From Cryomorphaceae bacterium (GTDB lineage: Bacteria; Bacteroidota; Bacteroidia; Flavobacteriales; Schleiferiaceae): 8,522 bases of DNA. Under the pieces are notes generated by a model, which did not search any database, was not told where the DNA came from, and worked only from the letters and a program-made list of their open reading frames with translations. How positions within the stretch are numbered: the first letter of the stretch is position 1; every line of letters starts with the position of its first letter. The stretch covers positions 1 to 8,522 of the forward strand of contig CATITW010000228.1 of assembly GCA_949547975.1 (NCBI GenBank), read 5' to 3'. The position numbers and the translations under genes are program-made. Positions 1-6,303 of the stretch are shown one piece after another.

Positions 1-165
1 ATCTGGTTCTTTTGCCGGTAGGCAAAAAATCCACTCACCGAAGCTGTAAACTTTAAATAACCCGCTTACGAAGTTCAATCAGCGCAAACCCAAATAACCC
101 TCTTGCCGGGAATCTGCTTAATAAACGAAAACTAAGCCCTAATTTCGTAGAACAATACAACAGCT
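1..165. other. Non-coding leader upstream of the PLP enzyme gene
   Basis: No supported gene lies here; all three plus-strand frames are closed by stops within the first 60 bases, so at most the last few codons of an upstream plus-strand gene could be present. A small hairpin is visible: TTTTGCC (10-16), loop GGTA, GGCAAAA (21-27). It is followed by A residues rather than T on either strand reading, so it does not look like a normal intrinsic terminator. TAATTTCG at 140-147 is one base off the Bacteroidota -7 consensus TAnnTTTG, but no TTG sits at the expected distance upstream, so it is not called as a promoter. Confidence 0.5.
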
Positions 166-2019
166 ATGAGCGCACCTTCAATACCCTCCTACCTTTCTCA
201 CGTTCTTGAAAATATGCCGACTGACTGGCTCAGTCTAACGACCCACCGACTTGATATTTACGATGAAAGCGCCGCCAAATCTGGGTTCCTAGCGGCTTTT
301 GAGGTCTTACACGAAGCTCAAATCACGAGCTCGGAAAAGCTTAAGGACTTGCCTACGGCTTACGATTACATTCGTCTTGGCCACCCGCTTTCCTGTGTAT
401 TAGAATGGTACGTATCGAAAACGCTCAATGTTAACTCAAGCAGGGTCATCTCCTTCGACTCGGCTACGGCACCGCTGCTTGCTGTATTGCGAACGAATGG
501 ATTGAAAAATCGCGCTACCAGAATTTTGGTAGATACGGCTTTACCGGACGCCTTTGATGAGGCGACGATCCGTGAGGTGTACGGATACCAATTCGAAATT
601 GTCCAGCCCACCTCAAACCCTACAACACCCGACTTCGATGGAACTACCGTTGCCTATCTACCGCTGCAAACACCCGCGTTTACTAGCCTACCTCCCGAAG
701 CAGACATCACCATCCACCAAGCGCCGGGTTACGGAACTGTACTGTCCATCTTAAGCGACACGCACGCTGACTACGTCTCTGACATTCAACATTTCAGAAG
801 ACGCGAAACCGTGGCAATGACTCCGGAAAACACATTGTCGGTACTCCAATACTTGATCGCAGAAAGTGCTGCAGACCTGCCTAATCAGGCGATCAGTGAT
901 GACTCAAAGAAGAAGGTGATCGCTGAAATGCAATCGATCACGAACGCGGCAACGGATGCCTTAGTGGCCTCAAGCGGTTTGTCCATGCAATATGCCATCA
1001 TGATGGGCTTGCTTCATGCGGCGAGCGAAAACCACCCCGGCAAACCGGTCCAATTCATTGTCCCGCCCAACTGCTACGGGGGCACAAACGACCAAGCGAG
1101 ACGCGTTGCGGCATGCTTTGACCACGTTACTGTAGTAGACCTCGAAGTCGACGGCGATGCAGATATGGTCCTCAGCGTTCGCTATACCCTTGCACAGGCG
1201 GCTGCTCAGGATGCAGTTCCCTACATCATCGCTGAAATACCTACCAATCCTAGGGTAGAGGTTCCAAATCTTGAAGCCTTGCGTGAAGCTTTGCTAGCAC
1301 CAAGACTCACCTCAAATGGAGCAGCAGCCACAGCACCGGTCTTCATTTTAGACCAGACCTTCTGTCCGAACCTTCATTTTTTAAGCGACTCCGATGTATT
1401 CGCGGGCATATCCACCATCGCGTACATGAGCGGTTCTAAATTCCCGAGTGGAGGTAAGTGCACCGCTGGACTCTGCGTTGCGAACAGCACGGGCGCACCT
1501 CTGATCGACTACATCGACAAGCACTTGCAACTAAACGACAACGAAGCAACGCCCAAACAGTACGACATCCTTGCCCAGCAGCTCCCTTCGATGAACCAGC
1601 GCATTGCCGATGCCTATCGCAATACAAGAGCCTTTGTAGACCACATCGAAGCAACGCTCCCACAAGCGAATATAAATTTTGTGTCACAGGATTTGGCCAA
1701 GCGCGGTTTCACGCCTTCGGTATTTTCTTTGGATCTACCGACCCAGGGGGATACCCACGAACAGCGTGAGATGTACAAGCGCGAACTCAACGATCGACTG
1801 ATCAAAATGATGATTGAAGCCTTGCCGAACGAGAGTAAATATTGCGTGAGTTACGGCCAGCTTAAGGGGTGTTATTGGACCATTCCCGCGACCTCGACGC
1901 AGGGGACGACCAAAGAGGCGGATAAAGACTACATCGCCCGTGTGGCGCTCTCTCCTTCGCTCGACTTGCAGGCGCACAAGGAGGTGTTTAATGCGTTTGT
2001 CGCGACGTTAGAACTTTAA
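166..2019 (+). CDS. Cys/Met-metabolism PLP-dependent enzyme with long N-terminal extension
   Basis: A 617-residue cytoplasmic fold-type I PLP enzyme of the cystathionine gamma-synthase / gamma-lyase superfamily. The catalytic part covers roughly residues 215-617. Landmarks are SSGLSMQYAI (269-278, the usual 'SSGMAAI' segment), NCYGGT (302-307), AEIPTNPRVEVPNL (356-369, matching 'ETPTNP'), ILDQTFC (394-400, with D396 expected to contact the PLP ring nitrogen) and SGSK (422-425), where K425 is the expected Schiff-base lysine. The family is usually about 380-430 residues, so about 210 extra residues precede the domain. That part contains YIRLGHPLSCVLEW (69-82), which resembles the 'Y-x-R-x-x-NP' entry segment of the same family. 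The long layout recalls fungal cystathionine gamma-synthase-like proteins (inference). Substrate is unknown: synthase, lyase and sulfhydrylase activities cannot be separated by eye. There is no Shine-Dalgarno; the ATG follows an A-rich leader. The next gene starts 74 nt downstream with no terminator between. Confidence 0.85.
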   Translation: MSAPSIPSYLSHVLENMPTDWLSLTTHRLDIYDESAAKSGFLAAFEVLHEAQITSSEKLKDLPTAYDYIRLGHPLSCVLEWYVSKTLNVNSSRVISFDSATAPLLAVLRTNGLKNRATRILVDTALPDAFDEATIREVYGYQFEIVQPTSNPTTPDFDGTTVAYLPLQTPAFTSLPPEADITIHQAPGYGTVLSILSDTHADYVSDIQHFRRRETVAMTPENTLSVLQYLIAESAADLPNQAISDDSKKKVIAEMQSITNAATDALVASSGLSMQYAIMMGLLHAASENHPGKPVQFIVPPNCYGGTNDQARRVAACFDHVTVVDLEVDGDADMVLSVRYTLAQAAAQDAVPYIIAEIPTNPRVEVPNLEALREALLAPRLTSNGAAATAPVFILDQTFCPNLHFLSDSDVFAGISTIAYMSGSKFPSGGKCTAGLCVANSTGAPLIDYIDKHLQLNDNEATPKQYDILAQQLPSMNQRIADAYRNTRAFVDHIEATLPQANINFVSQDLAKRGFTPSVFSLDLPTQGDTHEQREMYKRELNDRLIKMMIEALPNESKYCVSYGQLKGCYWTIPATSTQGTTKEADKDYIARVALSPSLDLQAHKEVFNAFVATLEL

Positions 2020-2056
2020 ATGCATCACCCTCCCAAACCAATTTTTAGAATTAGCG

Positions 2057-2064
2057 TATTTTTA
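2057..2064 (+). promoter_or_regulatory. Possible -7 element for the thioredoxin-like gene
   Basis: TATTTTTA matches seven of eight bases of the Bacteroidota -7 consensus TAnnTTTG and lies 29 nt upstream of the ATG at 2094, which would give a short leader. No TTG is visible at the -33 position, so the site is weak; the gene may instead be read through from the PLP enzyme gene. Confidence 0.3.
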
Positions 2065-2093
2065 AACCACCAACCCAAACAAAACAACGCCCT

Positions 2094-3344
2094 ATGAAAA
2101 AGACGCTACTCTTGCTTTTTGTACTTGGCAGCCTTTCTGCGTTTTCACAGTCCGTCATTTCAGGCTGCATCACCTCGGCGCCCGATACCCTTCAATCCGT
2201 TCGTATAGCGTATTTGCGCGGTAAAAGCTTAGCGGTAAAGCAAGACATCCCAGTAGTGAACGGATGTTTCAGTGCCGAAAAAAGCTTTCCCGAGACGGGG
2301 ATTTTCATCGTGTATTTGGACCCCGAGCACTCTTTTGATGTGGTGCTGAGTAATGGAGCGGTATCCCTCGAAATTGATTACAACAACATCACAGCGTCAA
2401 AACGTACGGGACCTGGGAACGATGAATTTGAGGATTTTAAAGCATTATTAGCTGATGCGCCTAAAGAGGCCGAGATCCGCAGCTTTCTCTCGGACGTACA
2501 GGATCCAGCATTGAAGGAATTTCTATCACCACAGCTCTTGCCACTGAATCCGGATACGAACGTGTACTGGTTGCGCAGTCACTTTTGGGACAATACAAAC
2601 TTGAGCTCTGCAAATACATTGATCAACCCGTTCTTCGAAAACAATCGTAAAACGTATTTCGAACGCGTCCTAGGGCATAACCCAGATACCATCATTTATC
2701 ATTTGAACCGATTGTTCAGTGGCCCTATGGACCCAGGGGTGCTCAAGGTTTTGGTGAGCTCGGCCACCTACACCTATGAAACGTCCAATTACATGGGAGA
2801 GGACAAGGTGTTTGTATGGTTGGCGCAGCGCTACTACAACGAGGAATTCGCGGACTGGATGTCCAAAGATGATCTGGCTAAAATCACCGAGAAGGCGAAC
2901 GGTTTGAGCACAGAGCTCATCGGAAATCCGGCGCGCGATTTTGCGTTTGATACCAACGAAGGACGCATGAAGTTGAGCGAGGTCGAAGCGAAGGTGACCA
3001 TTCTGTATTTCTGGGACTCCACTTGTGGCCACTGTAAGAAGGAAACTCCGCGGTTGAAGAAACTCTACGACCAGTACAAAGACCAAGGCGTGGAAGTGGT
3101 TGCCATTACGCTGGAGAATGAATTCACAAATTGGAACAAGTACATCGCCGAGAAGAACCTTGACTGGATCAACGGTTTTGAAAGTGATTTTGAGCGTCCT
3201 AACTTTCTTTGGTACTATTACATCCCCTCTACGCCGAAGAAGCTCATCTTGGATAAAGACAAAAAGATCATTGCGAAAAACCTGGATATAGAAACCACAC
3301 TTCGTAGTTTCTTAGACGACTACCTTTCGGGTAAAATCAAATAA
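2094..3344 (+). CDS. Exported TlpA-like thioredoxin with DUF5106-type middle domain
   Basis: A 416-residue exported thiol-disulfide protein. Residues 1-19 form a signal peptide ending in AFSQ; no lipobox cysteine follows, so a soluble periplasmic protein is likely. Residues about 20-105 are beta-rich and fit the N-terminal DUF4369-like domain often found in this group. Residues about 115-275 match the DUF5106 pattern seen in Bacteroidota TlpA relatives, including FWDNTNLSS (164-172) and YETSNYMGEDKVFVWLAQRYY (starting at 228). The C-terminal thioredoxin fold (about 276-416) carries the redox motif CGHC at 311-314 after the strand TILYFWDST, and the expected cis-proline at P381 in STPKKLILD. 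TlpA-like proteins usually reduce disulfides in exported partners; the partner is not shown by sequence. Gene order places it head-to-tail after the PLP enzyme and convergent with a secreted Cys-rich protein. Family assignment is firm; the specific substrate is unknown. Confidence 0.9.
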   Translation: MKKTLLLLFVLGSLSAFSQSVISGCITSAPDTLQSVRIAYLRGKSLAVKQDIPVVNGCFSAEKSFPETGIFIVYLDPEHSFDVVLSNGAVSLEIDYNNITASKRTGPGNDEFEDFKALLADAPKEAEIRSFLSDVQDPALKEFLSPQLLPLNPDTNVYWLRSHFWDNTNLSSANTLINPFFENNRKTYFERVLGHNPDTIIYHLNRLFSGPMDPGVLKVLVSSATYTYETSNYMGEDKVFVWLAQRYYNEEFADWMSKDDLAKITEKANGLSTELIGNPARDFAFDTNEGRMKLSEVEAKVTILYFWDSTCGHCKKETPRLKKLYDQYKDQGVEVVAITLENEFTNWNKYIAEKNLDWINGFESDFERPNFLWYYYIPSTPKKLILDKDKKIIAKNLDIETTLRSFLDDYLSGKIK

Positions 3345-3381
3345 AAAAGCGCATTCCCACCGAGGTAGAAATGCGCTTTTT
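3344..3381. terminator. Bidirectional intrinsic terminator
   Basis: A 12-bp perfect stem, AAAAAGCGCATT (3344-3355) with AATGCGCTTTTT (3370-3381), encloses a 14-nt loop. The A-run on the left and T-run on the right let it work on both strands. It begins in the stop codon of the thioredoxin-like gene and lies 20 nt past the stop of the convergent Cys-rich gene, so it probably serves both. Confidence 0.88.
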
Positions 3382-3400
3382 CAATGCGTCTAGCGTTCAA

Positions 3401-3751
3401 CTATTTCGTGGCCGAACCGCAGGATTTTTTTCCGCTTCCTTCCGAGCAGCAAGACTTTTCTGCAACGGCAGCTACCTTGGCTGGCTTTGCAGGCTTGGAC
3501 TCTTTGCACGCTTTTGCTTCTTTACCCCCTTCTGAGCAGCAAGATTTCATGGCAATTTTCTTAGGCTTTTCACATTTCGAGCATGCTTTACCTTCTGCTT
3601 TGGCTGCTTTGCAGCAACCCTTCATTTCTTGCTTTTCGCTGTGATCACAAGCCTCAGTGCACGTATGCGCTTTTGCCTCAGCAGGCTTTTCTTGACCGTA
3701 TGAAACGAGGGTTAAACAAGCCAATACGGCGGTGAATAGGATTTTTTTCAT
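3401..3751 (-). CDS. Small secreted Lys/Cys-rich protein with repeated CC motifs
   Basis: A 116-residue protein I cannot assign to a named family. Residues 1-19/20 are a clear signal peptide (MKKILFTAVLACLTLVSYGQ), so it is exported, and no lipobox is present. The mature part has 12 cysteines at 31, 35, 46, 47, 57, 60, 71, 72, 82, 101, 102 and 111. These form CxxxC (31-35), CxxC (57-60) and three CC pairs (46-47, 71-72, 101-102). Two of the CC pairs sit in the same heptad-like phrase KSCCSEG (69-75 and 99-105), followed by a single Cys about 10 residues on (82 and 111). The rest is dominated by Lys, Ala, Glu and Ser with almost no hydrophobic core. This fits a metal-binding or disulfide-cross-linked protein, but function is inference. 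It is convergent with the thioredoxin-like gene and divergent from the OmpA-like gene, 110 nt away. A spurious plus-strand frame overlaps it; the signal peptide makes the minus frame the real one. Confidence 0.8.
   Translation of the reverse strand: MKKILFTAVLACLTLVSYGQEKPAEAKAHTCTEACDHSEKQEMKGCCKAAKAEGKACSKCEKPKKIAMKSCCSEGGKEAKACKESKPAKPAKVAAVAEKSCCSEGSGKKSCGSATK
3441..3547. repeat. Imperfect direct repeat inside the Cys-rich gene
   Basis: TCCGAGCAGCAAGACTT (3441-3457) recurs as TCTGAGCAGCAAGATTT (3531-3547), 90 bp apart and differing at two positions, both C/T. On the minus strand both encode KSCCSEG. A shorter related piece, GCAGCAACCC, begins at 3611 and encodes GCC. The spacing is a multiple of three, consistent with growth of the protein by internal duplication of a 30-residue unit. 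Confidence 0.7.
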
Positions 3752-3803
3752 GAGATTGAGTTTTTAAACACACGAAAGTTACATAAATCTTGGTTAGATA
3801 CGC

Positions 3804-3833
3804 TTTGTCCGCTCATATAAGTTCTTATTTTTG
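3804..3833 (+). promoter_or_regulatory. Bacteroidota-type sigma promoter of the OmpA-like gene
   Basis: TTTG at 3804-3807 (-33 element) is followed after 18 nt by TATTTTTG at 3826-3833, a perfect match to the -7 consensus TAnnTTTG used by the primary sigma factor in Bacteroidota. Transcription would begin near 3839-3841, giving a leader of about 21-23 nt before the ATG at 3862. This is the best promoter in the window and fits the strong codon bias of the gene it drives. Confidence 0.8.
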
Positions 3834-3861
3834 CGTTAATTAGGAAACCAAAAGAGACAAA

Positions 3862-4686
3862 ATGAAAAAGGTATTTGTATTCGCTGTTGCGGCGGCTTTG
3901 ACAATGTCAAGCTGTGTAAGCAAGAAGAAATACGTTGAGCTTGAGACACTTCAGCAAACGACTTCTGACAAATTGAGCAACACTAAGATGGAATTGGCTG
4001 CAGCTACTGCCGCTAAAGAAGCTCAGTCTAAAGAGTTGAGCGCGTTGCGTTCGCAGTCTTCAGATTTGATGAAGCAAGTAGGTGATTTGACACAGATGAG
4101 CGCTAAGAATGCTCAGAACATGGAGAAAACACTAGAGAGCATCAATGAGAAAGAAGTTGCGATTACTCGTCTTCAAGATGCAATGAACCGTAAAGACAGC
4201 GTAACCTTTGCTTTGGTAACGTCACTTAAAGGTGCCTTAGGCGATATGAACGACCAAGATGTTCAGATCAGCGTAGAGAAGGGTGTAGTTTACGTAAACT
4301 TGAGCGACAAGCTTATGTTCCGTCCAGGTTCTGCCTACATCAGCAAAGAAGCGAAGAACGTATTGAGCAAAGTTGCTAAGATCATGGCTGCGAAACCAGC
4401 ACTAGAGATCTTGGTTGAAGGCCATACAGATACAGACCCGATCGCTACAGAATGTGTGAAGGACAACTGGGAGCTTAGTGCTCGTCGTGCGACAAACATT
4501 GTACGTGTACTTCAGAATGATTTCAGCATCGCTCCAGAGCGTATGACTGCTGCAGGTCGTGGTGAGTATGTACCTGTTGCTTCTAACGATACACGTGAAG
4601 GTCGCGCTGCGAACCGTCGTACTCGTATCGTAGTTCTTCCAAAATTGGACGAATTCAACAAAATGATCGAGGAAGGTTTGAAATAA
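3862..4686 (+). CDS. OmpA-like peptidoglycan-binding lipoprotein with coiled coil
   Basis: A 274-residue outer-membrane lipoprotein. The signal peptide ends in a lipobox, LTMSSC, with C18 as the lipidated cysteine. Residues about 21-112 are Gln/Lys/Glu/Ala-rich and predicted by eye to form a long coiled coil. Residues about 136-258 are an OmpA C-terminal domain: LMFRPGSAYIS (151-161), VEGHTD (185-190), NWELSARRA (202-210), AGRGEYVPVASND (231-243) and GRAANRRTRIVV (247-258). D190 and R209 align with the Asp and Arg that bind diaminopimelate in OmpA-like domains. It likely tethers the outer membrane to peptidoglycan, with the coiled coil as spacer. There is no beta-barrel. Arginine codon use is extremely biased (13 CGT and 1 CGC of 14), unlike the PLP gene which mixes all types, indicating high expression. 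It has its own promoter and terminator and appears monocistronic. No Shine-Dalgarno is present. Confidence 0.95.
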   Translation: MKKVFVFAVAAALTMSSCVSKKKYVELETLQQTTSDKLSNTKMELAAATAAKEAQSKELSALRSQSSDLMKQVGDLTQMSAKNAQNMEKTLESINEKEVAITRLQDAMNRKDSVTFALVTSLKGALGDMNDQDVQISVEKGVVYVNLSDKLMFRPGSAYISKEAKNVLSKVAKIMAAKPALEILVEGHTDTDPIATECVKDNWELSARRATNIVRVLQNDFSIAPERMTAAGRGEYVPVASNDTREGRAANRRTRIVVLPKLDEFNKMIEEGLK

Positions 4687-4711
4687 TCGAGTCTCCATTT
4701 GAATACACAAG

Positions 4712-4743
4712 AGCCCGATGCCGCAAGGTGTCGGGCTTTTTTT
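4712..4743 (+). terminator. Strong intrinsic terminator with GCAA tetraloop
   Basis: AGCCCGATGCC (4712-4722) pairs with GGTGTCGGGCT (4727-4737), including two G-T wobbles, closed by a GCAA loop (4723-4726), a stable GNRA-type tetraloop. Seven T residues follow (4737-4743). It sits 26 nt after the stop of the OmpA-like gene. No A-run precedes the stem, so it probably acts mainly on the plus strand and less well for the convergent LytTR gene. Confidence 0.9.
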
Positions 4744-4769
4744 ATGGAGCAGCAGTACCTTCCTGAGCG

Positions 4770-5459
4770 CTAGGCGTGGACATTTTCTGCGTAAGAGCGG
4801 CTTACCGGTACTTCCACTGTGCGACCGTTGTAGGATAGGGTGACTGCGGTTTTACTTGCTGAGGTCAAATGCTCGGGGTTGATCAATATACTTCGGTGCG
4901 TTCTCCTAAACCCAATAAGTTGCTCAGACCATGCCGAAATAGTGGTGGTGGTAGGATAGTCTTTATCGAAGGAATGGACGATGGTAAACCTATCGCGAGA
5001 TTCGATATAGAGAATGGCGTCTTGACGTATTTCGTAACTCTTGCGTTCAGAAATGAATTGGACCATAGGAACTTCATCTTCGGTTGTAGGGAAGAAGTGC
5101 CGTTCTAATAAAAGGTCTGCGGTGGAAAAAGCACCTACCCAAATAAAGGAGAATACGGGGTTAATCAAGACTTCTGGAAACTGATCCGGGTCCAATTCAA
5201 ACAAGAGCCAGTACCCTATAATCGCACCCATGTAAGCAAACCATAAAACGCCAACGCTCAAATACGCCCAATACCGCCAAGGAAGTTGTTTGTCTAGAAT
5301 GATGCCGCTGATCCATCGTCCAAACAAGGCGCTCGGCATCAAGAATGTTGCTAGCATCCAAGCAAGGGTCCAGTGTGGTACAAAACTCAGCAGTAATCCT
5401 GTTACTAAAATCAGTGCTGCATTCCAAAAAATAAGGCGGTAGGTCCAGAGGCTCTTCAT
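4770..5459 (-). CDS. Membrane-anchored LytTR-family transcriptional regulator
   Basis: A 229-residue DNA-binding regulator with a membrane sensor part. Residues 1-120 hold four hydrophobic segments, about 8-27, 31-55, 64-88 and 98-117. Residues about 133-226 form a LytTR domain: ILYIESRDRFTIV (149-161), FRRTHRSILIN (184-194, the conserved 'R-x-HRS-x-x-VN' segment) and VPVSRSY (217-223), the usual C-terminal signature. No response-regulator receiver or histidine kinase domain is present, so the membrane part probably senses or is held by a partner. The frame can be extended 29 codons upstream to a GTG at 5546, but that adds a polar, Pro-rich stretch before the first TM helix; the ATG at 5459 is preferred. 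The gene is divergent from a small ExbB-like membrane protein with 138 nt between their starts, a layout often seen for regulator-target pairs. Signal and targets are unknown. Confidence 0.88.
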   Translation of the reverse strand: MKSLWTYRLIFWNAALILVTGLLLSFVPHWTLAWMLATFLMPSALFGRWISGIILDKQLPWRYWAYLSVGVLWFAYMGAIIGYWLLFELDPDQFPEVLINPVFSFIWVGAFSTADLLLERHFFPTTEDEVPMVQFISERKSYEIRQDAILYIESRDRFTIVHSFDKDYPTTTTISAWSEQLIGFRRTHRSILINPEHLTSASKTAVTLSYNGRTVEVPVSRSYAENVHA

Positions 5460-5597
5460 GGGTTGAATGTAACATAGAAAATCGAAGAAATTTGTGTGAG
5501 TCTCAGTAAAAGGAGGATTTCGCACCTCAACGGGGGGATTTGACACGCCGAGAATGAACGGAAATCACCAACTTGTAGGAAACTAAAACGTACTACT

Positions 5598-5912
5598 ATG
5601 ATTGATTTATTTTACATGGGAGGGCCCCTCTTTATGGGCATCCTAACCCTGATTTTCTTGGCGGTTTTAATCGCTGCATTTTTACGTAAGCCGGCCGTAA
5701 AAGAGCTGGGTTTGATCGCACTAGCCTTCGGCTTCTTAGGCCAATTAATAGGTCTCTATGGCGCATTTCAAGGCATCGAAGCCATGGGCGGTGTCAGTCA
5801 AGCCATGCTTGCAGGCGGGCTAAAAGTGAGCAGCATTACGGCACTATACGGCTTGGTCATTTACATCATTTCTTTGATTATTCGTACCGTAGCGACCTTC
5901 AAAGCGAAATAA
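5598..5912 (+). CDS. Minimal MotA/TolQ/ExbB-like membrane protein
   Basis: A 104-residue inner-membrane protein with three hydrophobic segments, about residues 8-29, 36-59 and 76-98. The middle segment contains GFLGQLIGLYGAF (45-57), which fits the 'GxLGxxxGxxxAF' helix of the MotA/TolQ/ExbB proton-channel family. It is followed by MLAGGLKVSSITALYGLVIY (70-89), corresponding to the last conserved helix with its small and Thr residues. The large cytoplasmic loop and first helix arrangement of full ExbB/TolQ (about 220-240 aa) are missing, and no ExbD/TolR partner is adjacent, so energy transduction in the usual sense is doubtful. It is divergent from the LytTR regulator and followed by its own terminator, hence monocistronic. 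A role as membrane partner or target of the regulator is inference from position. Family-level resemblance is moderate to good; function is unknown. Confidence 0.78.
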   Translation: MIDLFYMGGPLFMGILTLIFLAVLIAAFLRKPAVKELGLIALAFGFLGQLIGLYGAFQGIEAMGGVSQAMLAGGLKVSSITALYGLVIYIISLIIRTVATFKAK

Positions 5913-5942
5913 CCGCTCTACACAAGAAGGTGGACCGCAACA

Positions 5943-5975
5943 AAAAGCCCGGTACGAATCTCGTACCGGGCTTTT
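5943..5975. terminator. Bidirectional intrinsic terminator
   Basis: A perfect 15-bp inverted repeat, AAAAGCCCGGTACGA (5943-5957) and TCGTACCGGGCTTTT (5961-5975), with a 3-nt ATC spacer (effective loop slightly larger). The A-run and T-run flanks allow termination on both strands. It lies 30 nt past the ExbB-like stop and 25 nt past the stop of the convergent lipoprotein gene. Confidence 0.92.
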
Positions 5976-5999
5976 GTATAAACTACTAGCAAGCTCCCC

Positions 6000-6230
6000 T
6001 TATGGGCATTCTACGCGAGTAACATTTAAAAACGCTCCACCACCTGTAGTAACAGAGTCGATAACTCCTGCAGATAGACAAGTATCGGTAGCTAGTGTTG
6101 TGGTTGCACTAGGCTGCCATCCGTTAAGTGCATCAAACGTGTAGCTGTCTTGCATAAGGTCGCAATCACACGTAGTGCTGCAAGAAGCGAATGCAAATCC
6201 TGCAACGGCGATCAGTAGTAATTTTTTCAT
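6000..6230 (-). CDS. Small lipoprotein of unknown function
   Basis: A 76-residue lipoprotein not recognised as any named family. The signal peptide MKKLLLIAVAGFAFASC ends in a lipobox with C17 as the lipidated residue. The mature part has four more cysteines, at 21, 23, 51 and 75, and is otherwise rich in Thr, Ser, Ala and Asp. The pattern C21-x-C23 next to the lipid anchor and C75 at the extreme C-terminus would allow two disulfides (inference). The frame stays open upstream to 6392 inside the phosphatase gene, but the signal peptide clearly fixes the start at 6230. The gene follows the phosphatase on the same strand after a 73-nt gap that holds no terminator and a possible weak promoter, so it may be cotranscribed, separately transcribed, or both. 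It ends before a bidirectional terminator. Confidence 0.75.
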   Translation of the reverse strand: MKKLLLIAVAGFAFASCSTTCDCDLMQDSYTFDALNGWQPSATTTLATDTCLSAGVIDSVTTGGGAFLNVTRVECP

Positions 6231-6270
6231 AGGTCTTTGTGTCTTAATGTATTCAACGAGGTCTAATCTA

Positions 6271-6302
6271 CAAAAATCTACAGCAACGTCACTTCTACGA
6301 AA
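6271..6302 (-). promoter_or_regulatory. Possible promoter for the small lipoprotein gene
   Basis: Read on the minus strand, TTTCG (6302-6298) is followed after 19 nt by GATTTTTG (6278-6271), seven of eight bases of the TAnnTTTG consensus. The -33 part is imperfect. A start near 6265 would give a leader of about 35 nt. It overlaps a short tandem-like repeat (TAGATTTTTG then TAGATTAG). Confidence 0.3.
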
Positions 6303-6303
6303 C

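Noticed and set aside
10..27. TTTTGCC-GGTA-GGCAAAA hairpin as a terminator of an upstream gene
   Set aside because: Only three G-C pairs and no T-run follows on either strand, so it is at best a weak structure.
3384..3644. Plus-strand 86-codon frame across the Cys-rich gene
   Set aside because: The opposite frame has a signal peptide, ordered Cys motifs and a proper stop near a terminator; the plus frame is a shadow of the repeats.
4402..4710. Minus-strand frame of 102 codons opposite the OmpA-like gene
   Set aside because: It is an antisense shadow of a strongly codon-biased gene and shows no domain, signal or start context.
5511..5517. AAGGAGG, a perfect Shine-Dalgarno-like sequence between the divergent genes
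   Set aside because: It lies about 80 nt upstream of the ExbB-like ATG with no start codon at a usable distance; the first ATG (5554) opens only a 10-codon frame. Other genes here do not use Shine-Dalgarno sites.
5460..5546. 29-codon N-terminal extension of the LytTR gene from a GTG
   Set aside because: The added stretch is polar and Pro-rich, precedes the first TM helix, and starts with a less common codon; the ATG at 5459 fits better.
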